Origin: Mangrovibacterium sp041596335
GTDB taxonomy: Bacteria; Bacteroidota; Bacteroidia; Bacteroidales; Prolixibacteraceae
DNA length: 64,000 nt
Direction: 5' to 3'
Assembly (NCBI RefSeq): GCF_041596335.1
Contig: NZ_JBFHIT010000013.1
Location: 21,693 to 85,692 of the forward strand
Shown here in pieces: positions 1 through 6,578 of the stretch. The position numbers and the translations under genes are program-made. The notes under the pieces are model-generated. The model worked only from the letters and a program-made list of their open reading frames with translations, made no database searches and had not been told where the DNA came from. Position 1 is the stretch's first letter. The number at the start of each line of letters is the position of its first letter.

Positions 1-399
1 GGGGAATATGTGATCAACCTCACCACCGAAGAACTCGCCCGTGCAACCGACTGGTGCGGCGTAAAATCAGGTTCGAAAGTGAATAAATGGAAAGAAATGG
101 GCCTCACTCCTGCTCCGGCCACCATCGTAAAAGCCCCTATTCTGGCCGAAGCTCCCATCTCAATCGAGTGTAAGGTGAAGGACATTGTGAACCTTGGCAC
201 CCATGATATGTTTATCTCGGAAGTGGTGAACGTGATTGCCGACGAGCGCTACCTCGACCCCGAAACCGGGGCATTCAGCCTAAAACAAGCCAAGCCAATT
301 TGTTACGTTCACGGACACTATTTCAAAGTTGGTGAGCAGATTGGTAAATTTGGCTGGTCGGTTGAGAAGAAAAAGAAGACAACAAAAAGAAAAAAATAA
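1..399 (+). CDS. Flavin reductase family protein, C-terminal part (5' end outside window)
   Basis: The reading frame is open from base 1, so this is the 3' part of a gene that begins upstream; a GTG at 10 is internal. About 132 residues are visible. The pattern EYVINLTTEELA, then a segment with APILAEAPISIECKV, then HDMFISEVVNVIADERYL, is typical of FMN-binding flavin reductase-like domains (flavoredoxin/DIM6 type), which reduce or bind flavin in the cytoplasm. The tail ends in a very basic Lys/Arg stretch just before the TAA stop. The M3 peptidase starts 32 bases downstream on the same strand, so the two may be cotranscribed. The physiological substrate cannot be told from the fragment. Confidence 0.8.
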   Translation, partial: GEYVINLTTEELARATDWCGVKSGSKVNKWKEMGLTPAPATIVKAPILAEAPISIECKVKDIVNLGTHDMFISEVVNVIADERYLDPETGAFSLKQAKPICYVHGHYFKVGEQIGKFGWSVEKKKKTTKRKK

Positions 400-431
400 T
401 CGCCCGAAAACAGAAAAACCAGCATTAGAGT

Positions 432-2489
432 ATGGAAACAAAAGATACAGCAATCGGATTAAATCCACTATTGGAGCCTTTCAATACCCTACACGATACC
501 GCTCCGTTTACTAAAATTAAAAACGACCATTATTTACCAGCTTTCAAAGAAGCAATCGGACTTGCGAAGGCTGAAATCCAGGACATTATCGACAATCCGG
601 CAGCAGCGACTTTTGAAAACACCATTGAAGCAATGGAACACACCGGCGAACGGCTGAACATTATCCGGGGAGTTTTCTTCAACCTAAACTCGGCCGAGAC
701 CAACGCCGAGATGCAGAAAATTGCTCAGGAAGTTGCGCCAATGCTCTCGGAATTCGGGAACGACATTAGCCTGAACGAAGATTTGTTTGCCCGTGTAAAA
801 GCGGTTTATGCGCAAAAAGATGAATTAAAACTATCGGTGGAACAGCAGACCCTGCTCGACAACAGCTACCAAAGTTTTGTGCGAAACGGCGCCAACCTCA
901 ATGCCGAAGATAAAGAGAAATACCGCCGGATTACGGGCGAACTGAGTAAACTCGGGCTTCAGTTTTCGCAAAATATACTGGCCGAAACCAACGCCTTTGA
1001 GATGCAACTGACCGATGAAGCAGAACTCTCGGGACTGCCTGGTTTTGTGCGCGAAGCAGCTGCACTCACCGCAAAACAAAAAGAAAAAGAAGGCTGGATT
1101 TTCACCCTTCAACATCCGAGCTTCCTCCCCTTTATGAAATACGCGGACCGAAGAGATTTGCGCGAGAAACTATTTCGGGCCTCCTCGTGCAAGGGAAACC
1201 AAGACAATGAGTACGACAACAAGGAAATCATTAAAAAGATATTGGATCTGAAGCTTGAAAAGGCAAGACTGCTGGGCTTTAATTCGCATGCCGAGTTTAA
1301 GCTGAAACGCCGAATGGCCGAAACCCCTGAAAAAGTGGTCACCTTCCTCGACGAATTGCACCAGGCTTCGAAATCGTTTGCCCAAGCCGATTTAGCCGAA
1401 GTTCAGCAGTTCGCCAGCGAGCTCGGCTTCGAAGGTACCATCGAACGCTGGGACTGGGCTTACTACTCGGAGAAGCTCAAAAATGCCCGCTACGGATTCA
1501 ACGAGGAGGAGGTGAAACCCTACTTCAAACTGGAAAATGTAACCCAAGGAGTTTTCGGATTGGCCAGTCAATTGTACCAACTGGATTTCAAGGAAAATCC
1601 AACCATCGAAGTTTACCATCCGGATGTAAAAGCCTACGAAGTATTTAACGCCAAAGGTGAGTTTATCGCCGTTTTCTACATGGACTTTTTCCCTCGCGAG
1701 GGCAAGCGCTCCGGCGCCTGGATGACCGACTACCGCTCGCAATATCTGCTCAATGGCGAAAACAAACGGCCACACATCAGTATTGTTTGCAACTTTACCA
1801 AACCAACCGAAACCAAACCTTCGCTACTTACATTCGACAAGCTGACCACCTACCTGCATGAATTTGGCCATGCCCTGCACGGGATGCTCAGCCAATGTCG
1901 GTATGCCAGCACTTCGGGGACCAGCGTTTACTGGGATTTTGTAGAGTTGCCGTCGCAAATGCACGAAAACTGGGCCTACGAAAAAGAATGGCTCGACCAA
2001 TTTGCCGTGCATTATGAAACCGGCGAAAAGCTACCCGAAGAGCTAATTCAGAAAATCATTTCGGCTAAGAATTTCCAGTCGGGATATTTTCAGGAGCGCC
2101 AACTAAGCTTTGGCATGCTCGACATGGCTTATTACACCCGCGACGAAGCACTGACGGAAAGCATTCCGGAATTTGAAGCCAAAGCGATGCAACCAACTCA
2201 GTTGCTTAAGCCGGTTGAAGGATCGCTGATGAGCACAGCCTTTTCGCACATTTTTGCCGGAGGCTACGATGCTGGCTACTACAGCTACAAATGGGCCGAA
2301 GTTCTCGACGCCGACGCCTATTCGGTATTTCAACAAAATGGCATTTTCGACCGGGCAACAGCCGACTCGTTTCGTAAAAACATTCTGGAAAAAGGTGGCA
2401 GCGAACACCCGATGAAGCTTTACAAACGCTTCCGCGGACAGGAACCAACAATAGATGCCTTACTGGAACGCAGTGGCTTAAAAAAATAG
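432..2489 (+). CDS. M3 family oligopeptidase (peptidyl-dipeptidase Dcp/oligopeptidase A type)
   Basis: A 685-residue protein with the zinc-binding HEFGH motif at residues 476-480 and the downstream glutamate of FVELPSQ at residue 505, the third zinc ligand of thimet-oligopeptidase-like M3 peptidases. Length matches the family (about 680-700). No signal peptide is obvious, so a cytoplasmic role in degrading short peptides is likely. The N-terminal helical half (residues 20-300) and the catalytic C-terminal half are both complete. The start ATG at 432 follows the flavin reductase stop by 32 bases. A stem-loop just after the stop (2527-2570) looks like its terminator. Whether it is a dipeptidyl carboxypeptidase or an endopeptidase cannot be decided from sequence alone. 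Confidence 0.93.
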   Translation: METKDTAIGLNPLLEPFNTLHDTAPFTKIKNDHYLPAFKEAIGLAKAEIQDIIDNPAAATFENTIEAMEHTGERLNIIRGVFFNLNSAETNAEMQKIAQEVAPMLSEFGNDISLNEDLFARVKAVYAQKDELKLSVEQQTLLDNSYQSFVRNGANLNAEDKEKYRRITGELSKLGLQFSQNILAETNAFEMQLTDEAELSGLPGFVREAAALTAKQKEKEGWIFTLQHPSFLPFMKYADRRDLREKLFRASSCKGNQDNEYDNKEIIKKILDLKLEKARLLGFNSHAEFKLKRRMAETPEKVVTFLDELHQASKSFAQADLAEVQQFASELGFEGTIERWDWAYYSEKLKNARYGFNEEEVKPYFKLENVTQGVFGLASQLYQLDFKENPTIEVYHPDVKAYEVFNAKGEFIAVFYMDFFPREGKRSGAWMTDYRSQYLLNGENKRPHISIVCNFTKPTETKPSLLTFDKLTTYLHEFGHALHGMLSQCRYASTSGTSVYWDFVELPSQMHENWAYEKEWLDQFAVHYETGEKLPEELIQKIISAKNFQSGYFQERQLSFGMLDMAYYTRDEALTESIPEFEAKAMQPTQLLKPVEGSLMSTAFSHIFAGGYDAGYYSYKWAEVLDADAYSVFQQNGIFDRATADSFRKNILEKGGSEHPMKLYKRFRGQEPTIDALLERSGLKK

Positions 2490-2526
2490 ACCAACCTGGT
2501 TCGCTCAAAATTCTCAAACATACATC

Positions 2527-2570
2527 GAAGAGGAAAATCCCGAACTGGTTTCGGGGTCTTCCTCTTTCAT
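2527..2570 (+). terminator. Intrinsic terminator-like stem-loop after the M3 peptidase
   Basis: An outer stem AAGAGGAA (2528-2535) pairs with TTCCTCTT (2559-2566) and an inner CCCGAA pairs with TTCGGG. It lies 38 bases after the peptidase stop. The T tract following it is short, so termination strength is uncertain. Confidence 0.65.
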
Positions 2571-2635
2571 TTTGATCTCCGGAATTTCAAAATCAATACG
2601 TCGTTGCCATCCAATTCAACATTGGTAAACGAAGC

Positions 2636-2751
2636 AAAAAAAAAAGAGCAATCACCCCGTCGGGTAATCGCTCTCTAACCTTTTCTCTTTATGTATGTCT
2701 GAAAAAACTATTCTTGTTGTTTCACTTACCTGTTTTGAGGCAAACTACTGA
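2636..2751 (-). ncRNA. Putative sigma54-dependent small RNA, copy A (about 115 nt)
   Basis: Read on the minus strand, this unit has a -24/-12-like promoter (2762-2777), a predicted start near 2751, a conserved 5' block CAGTAGTTTGCCTCAAA (2750-2734), a middle spacer, the block GAAAAGGTTA, and a GC-rich hairpin (2645-2674) followed on the minus strand by ten T residues (plus-strand A run 2636-2645). That is a complete promoter-to-terminator transcription unit without a convincing ORF. A second diverged copy with the same order of blocks lies about 200 bases upstream (copy B). Homology between the copies is concentrated in the promoter, the 5' end and the segment before the hairpin, as expected for paired regulatory RNAs. 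No known family is recognised. Confidence 0.55.
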
Positions 2752-2761
2752 AGCAAACGAG

Positions 2762-2777
2762 TACAAGTACCATGCCA
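2762..2777 (-). promoter_or_regulatory. Sigma54-type (-24/-12) promoter of small RNA copy A
   Basis: The minus strand reads TGGCATGGTACTTGTA, matching the RpoN consensus TGGCACGN4TTGCW at nearly every fixed position with correct GG-to-TTG spacing. The predicted +1, about 12 bases past the -12 element, falls at the conserved 5' block of the RNA unit. Confidence 0.6.
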
Positions 2778-2853
2778 AAACTTCGTCTTATGGCCGTTTA
2801 AATCGAGTTACGATTGGAATTTTCCAGAAAAAGAAGTTATCACGGTACACACA

Positions 2854-2951
2854 GAACAAAAGCAACCGCTTTTGCGATTGCTTTTTTAACCTTTTCTTTC
2901 TGTGTTAACTCTGTTTCTAGTTCTGTCTACTGGCTTTGAGGTAAACTAGTG
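2854..2951 (-). ncRNA. Putative sigma54-dependent small RNA, copy B (about 97 nt)
   Basis: The second minus-strand unit has the same architecture as copy A: -24/-12-like promoter (2962-2977), conserved 5' block CACTAGTTTACCTCAAA (2951-2935), spacer, GAAAAGGTTA, and a hairpin with arms at 2858-2869 and 2874-2885. On the minus strand the hairpin is followed by TTTTGTTCT, and on the plus strand by TTTTTT, so it could terminate in both directions. It is transcribed away from the TonB receptor gene that starts at 3132. No ORF of interest lies inside. Confidence 0.52.
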
Positions 2952-2961
2952 AAGATAATGG

Positions 2962-2977
2962 ATCAATTACTATGCCA
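2962..2977 (-). promoter_or_regulatory. Sigma54-type promoter of small RNA copy B
   Basis: The minus strand reads TGGCATAGTAATTGAT: TGGCA and TTG are conserved at the same spacing as in copy A. The position 12 bases upstream of the conserved 5' block supports use as a -24/-12 element. Confidence 0.5.
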
Positions 2978-3131
2978 AACACTCTGTAACGACTTCAAAA
3001 AAACCACCATTAAGAATTATTAAGAACTAGCGGGCAAAAAAATCAATTCTCCAAAATACTTCAAGCTTGCTTAAACCGTTCTTCAAGCATAGATTAAGCC
3101 ATATTACTTGGTTAAAAAACAGGAGACCACC

Positions 3132-5750
3132 ATGAAAACAATCCGCACCATCAATTCCCGGATCGCTAACACCGTGATCAAACTAGTATTGCTCGTCTTC
3201 GCATTGATCCCGCAAACGAAAATCTTTGCCCAACAAGCAGCCACGATCGATGGACGAGTGACTGAGGAAGAATTTAACGAACCCCTGGAGAAGGCTATCG
3301 TGCAAATAAAGGGAACAAGCATTTACACGGTCACCAATCGATTTGGGTATTTCAGCATGCTATTACCTTCTGCTTTTTTCGAACTTGAGGCAATTCATCC
3401 CGACATATTCAGCGAATTTTACAATGTATCGACATACGAAGGAATCCTGACGCCAATCGGAGCTGTCCGCCTGGAGCCTGTTGCTGTTGGCCGTTTGGCA
3501 CAACGCGACATTGCCGCCCGGGTAAATATTGCTCAACATCCAGCGGCAACCAGAAACACGCCGGTAATCGACCTGTTAAACCAGTCGGGAGGAACCGATT
3601 TCAACCAGTTATTTGTCGGCCAACCCTCTGTTTATCTGCTGGAAAATGGTGGTGGATATGGAAGTTCAGAAATCAGCCTTCGAGGTTTTTCGGCCAATCA
3701 AAATCAGGTTGTTTTCAATGGTGTCAGCCTCAACAATCCTGAAACAGGCCGCATGAACAGTTCGCTCTACCCCGGATTGAATGATTGGGCGCAACACGTT
3801 CAGTTCACCGCCGGGATGGCATCGGGAAAACAAAGCGAATTGGGTCAGACCGGGCTGATAAACGTACTTCCTTTTATGCCGAACAAAAAGTCTGGAGTAC
3901 GCTTACTTTCTTCAACGGGTGTTAACGGCTATTTAAAAACAGCGGCAACCATCCATTCCGGCGTGAGCAAACGCAATTTAGCTTTTTCATTAAAGCTTGA
4001 TCGAACTGCCGGAGACGGAGTTCCCGACTTTACCGGATTTGAATCCTATGGGCTCTATTTCAATTTGCATAAAGAAATTAGCCACATGCACAGCATCCTG
4101 TTTACCTCGGTGCTAAAAAGCTGGCAAGCCGATCTGCGCAACCGTCCGGATTCTGTTGCACGAACCAGTTTGTATGGAATAGATTACAATAGTGAATGGG
4201 GATTATTGGACAACAAAGAGTTGGGTTGGAACGGAAGTTTTGGCCTGGCGAATCTCTCTGTGCTGACCCACCACTGGCACCTTCGGGTAAACACCAAACT
4301 GGTGAGCCAACTGTATGCCGAACTCGAAAACAGTGCACAAACCTATCCCGGTGGCTACATGAACGGAATGCTGCCGGACCAATTACCGCGCGATCGGGGA
4401 CTGATTGATTATGACACAATTGCCATTTACAACGCCAACCGGGTTATTTCGGAAAATGACGGAATTTCAATTTTAGCTGCAGCAAACCGCACAACCAGAT
4501 TTGGCTTGCAAAGTCAGCTCATTCATGAGTTCGACAAAAACACACAGTTTTACATGGCAGCCGATCTCGAGCAATACACAGCCGATCATTTCGGAGCAGT
4601 GAACAACCTACTTGGAGCGGACGAATTTTTGAGCGAAGCAGATCTAAACGGAAATTCGGAAGCGGTTCAGAATTTTTTGGAATCCAGTTTTCTTCCGAAA
4701 ACAGGAAGCGCTGAACCGGTTGATTATCATTACAAATCGCAAATCAGAAAGGCAGGCTTCAGCATAAAAGCACAAAAAACAGGCAACCATGCTTTTGGAT
4801 ACGCAGAGGGAGCTTTTTACATCAAAAGCCTGCAACGCGAAGACTATTACTCGTATTTAAATTCCGACTCACAGCAAAAAACCGACTGGATCAATCAAGT
4901 TGGCTGGCGAGTGCAGAGCGGCATCACCTACCGGTTAAATTCGATCCACTCCCTTCAACTAAACGGCGGGGCGTCAAGCAGTCCCGTCCGGTTTGATGTA
5001 CTTTTCCCTGCTGAAAACAATTGGGAAAATACTGCCGCAAAAAACCAAAACCTGTTTTCCGGCGAAATGGCTTACGTTCTTAGCAGCGGACGTTTCTTTC
5101 TTTCGCTGCGTGGCTATGCCATGTATCAACAAAACCGAACAGACATTCAGCGCCTGATGTTAAACGAGGACGAATCATTGGCGGTACTTTCCGGAATTAA
5201 CCAGTTTCATCGTGGTGTCGAGTTCAGCGGACAAATGAAATATTTCAAGCGCTTCAACCTTTACGTAAATGCCTCATACGGCGAATGGACACTGGACAAC
5301 TCGGTATTAGCGCAAACATACGACACCAACAATCAGCTTGTTAGTGAAACGAATTTGCCTTTTTCGGGATACCAAACCGATAACGCCGCACCCAAAAGCA
5401 TCTACATCAAAAATGAATTCAATTTCTATAAAGGACTGGAAATCAACCTGAATTATTATCGGTCATTTGGAACTTACGCGCCAATGATGGTGCACGATTT
5501 CGACCAGACCGAAACTCCTGAGCAGATTAAGCTGCCAGCCTTTGATAAACTTGGAGCCGGACTGAACTACTATCACCAGTTTCGAAAAAAGTGGACAATT
5601 AATATTTTCGCCGAAGTGCAAAACATACTTGGAAGTCAATACATCAACCAACTGTTTACCAACGAGAGCGAAGTCGGAATGTTCCGCTCAAACATGGCTC
5701 TATACGGAAAAAATACAAGCTGGCGAGCCGGACTCAGCCTCAATTTTTAG
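3132..5750 (+). CDS. TonB-dependent outer membrane receptor with carboxypeptidase-like N-terminal domain
   Basis: An 872-residue protein starting at ATG 3132, preceded by an AGGAGA ribosome-binding site; an in-frame TTG at 3108 is less likely. The signal peptide ends near IFAQQ (about residue 34). A carboxypeptidase-regulatory-like domain follows (about 38-115), then a plug with the pattern SEISLRGFSANQNQVVFNGV (about 185-205), and a large beta-barrel ending in an aromatic residue (SLNF). These proteins bind a ligand at the cell surface and use TonB energy to bring it into the periplasm. No SusD partner is adjacent, so the substrate is unknown; metals, cofactors or siderophores are typical for SusD-less receptors. 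The gene overlaps the convergent mtnN gene by 4 bases. Confidence 0.88.
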   Translation: MKTIRTINSRIANTVIKLVLLVFALIPQTKIFAQQAATIDGRVTEEEFNEPLEKAIVQIKGTSIYTVTNRFGYFSMLLPSAFFELEAIHPDIFSEFYNVSTYEGILTPIGAVRLEPVAVGRLAQRDIAARVNIAQHPAATRNTPVIDLLNQSGGTDFNQLFVGQPSVYLLENGGGYGSSEISLRGFSANQNQVVFNGVSLNNPETGRMNSSLYPGLNDWAQHVQFTAGMASGKQSELGQTGLINVLPFMPNKKSGVRLLSSTGVNGYLKTAATIHSGVSKRNLAFSLKLDRTAGDGVPDFTGFESYGLYFNLHKEISHMHSILFTSVLKSWQADLRNRPDSVARTSLYGIDYNSEWGLLDNKELGWNGSFGLANLSVLTHHWHLRVNTKLVSQLYAELENSAQTYPGGYMNGMLPDQLPRDRGLIDYDTIAIYNANRVISENDGISILAAANRTTRFGLQSQLIHEFDKNTQFYMAADLEQYTADHFGAVNNLLGADEFLSEADLNGNSEAVQNFLESSFLPKTGSAEPVDYHYKSQIRKAGFSIKAQKTGNHAFGYAEGAFYIKSLQREDYYSYLNSDSQQKTDWINQVGWRVQSGITYRLNSIHSLQLNGGASSSPVRFDVLFPAENNWENTAAKNQNLFSGEMAYVLSSGRFFLSLRGYAMYQQNRTDIQRLMLNEDESLAVLSGINQFHRGVEFSGQMKYFKRFNLYVNASYGEWTLDNSVLAQTYDTNNQLVSETNLPFSGYQTDNAAPKSIYIKNEFNFYKGLEINLNYYRSFGTYAPMMVHDFDQTETPEQIKLPAFDKLGAGLNYYHQFRKKWTINIFAEVQNILGSQYINQLFTNESEVGMFRSNMALYGKNTSWRAGLSLNF

Positions 5751-6487
5751 ACAAACATCAACCGGGCAATCTCAACCGAGATTTTACTGATGTCGCGAAA
5801 AAGAAACTGAGCAAATGAATCATGCGCTTCCTCATCGGCATTGTCCGATATAATACGAATAACCGAACAAGGAATGCTATAGTCGGCAGCAACCTGTGCA
5901 ATTGCTGCACCTTCCATCTCAGTGCACAACAAGTCGGGGTGGTGTGCGGTAATTTTCTCTTTTCCCTTCGCCGAAGCAACAAACTGGTCGCCAGTACCTA
6001 TGGCACCAATATATACTTTGGGATGATAATCCGAACTAATCTCCGGATATTTCTTATCGTGCAAATTATAGCCAAATTGTGTCACAGCTTCCAGTGCCCG
6101 CCGTTGAGCACTTTTGCGAACCGGAAACCTGAACTTCTTATAAAAAGGAGGCTCCACTCCATGAAAACCATCCAGTCTGCTTAAATCGATATCGTGCTGA
6201 ACCAACTTGTCGGCCACTACAATATCGCCGATTTCCAGATGGGCTTTCAACGAACCTGCCAAACCGATAAACACGATTTGGTCGACTCCGAACAGGTTAA
6301 TCAGGCTTGTTGCGGTTGAAGCCGCAGCAACTTTCCCCCATCCGGACAAACACATAACCACTTCTTTGCCGCCAATGGTGCCTTCGTAAAACTTGCGAAC
6401 ACCATGTTCAACAATCTTCAAATTTTCAATGTCGTGTTCGAGCAGAAGAATTTCTTCGCGCATTGCTCCAATTAAACCGGTTTTCAT
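5747..6487 (-). CDS. mtnN: 5'-methylthioadenosine/S-adenosylhomocysteine nucleosidase
   Basis: A 246-residue protein beginning MKTGLIGAMREEI, the characteristic start of Pfs/MtnN nucleosidases. It contains FIGLAGSL (about 75-82) and CTEMEGAAIAQVA (about 187-199), the nucleoside-binding and catalytic region, and a late SDNAD segment with the catalytic aspartate. The enzyme hydrolyses methylthioadenosine and S-adenosylhomocysteine to adenine and thioribose or ribosyl-homocysteine derivatives in the cytoplasm, removing by-products of SAM use. Its stop overlaps the stop of the convergent TonB receptor gene by 4 bases. The SAM synthetase metK lies in the same window but is not linked to it. Confidence 0.93.
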   Translation of the reverse strand: MKTGLIGAMREEILLLEHDIENLKIVEHGVRKFYEGTIGGKEVVMCLSGWGKVAAASTATSLINLFGVDQIVFIGLAGSLKAHLEIGDIVVADKLVQHDIDLSRLDGFHGVEPPFYKKFRFPVRKSAQRRALEAVTQFGYNLHDKKYPEISSDYHPKVYIGAIGTGDQFVASAKGKEKITAHHPDLLCTEMEGAAIAQVAADYSIPCSVIRIISDNADEEAHDSFAQFLFRDISKISVEIARLMFV

Positions 6488-6566
6488 TTTATGAGATTTG
6501 GTTGCTTGATAGAATTAAAGCAGCAATTTATTTTAACTATGCTTAGTATGCAAGAATATTGATTTA

Positions 6567-6574
6567 TATATTTG
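6567..6574 (+). promoter_or_regulatory. Bacteroidota -7 element TATATTTG before the PUL regulator
   Basis: A perfect TAnnTTTG match ends only 4 bases before the ATG at 6579, predicting a leaderless or nearly leaderless transcript. No clear -33 TTTG is present; ATTG around 6558 is the closest. Confidence 0.5.
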
Positions 6575-6578
6575 CTTT

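Noticed and set aside
1392..1775. Antisense ORFs of 100-200 residues inside long genes (for example here and 30656-31282)
   Set aside because: They lie wholly within well-supported genes on the other strand and show no recognisable domain.
2714..2908. 64-residue plus-strand ORF across the small RNA region
   Set aside because: It runs through both the copy A promoter and the copy B terminator, and its frame is not shared by the two homologous units.
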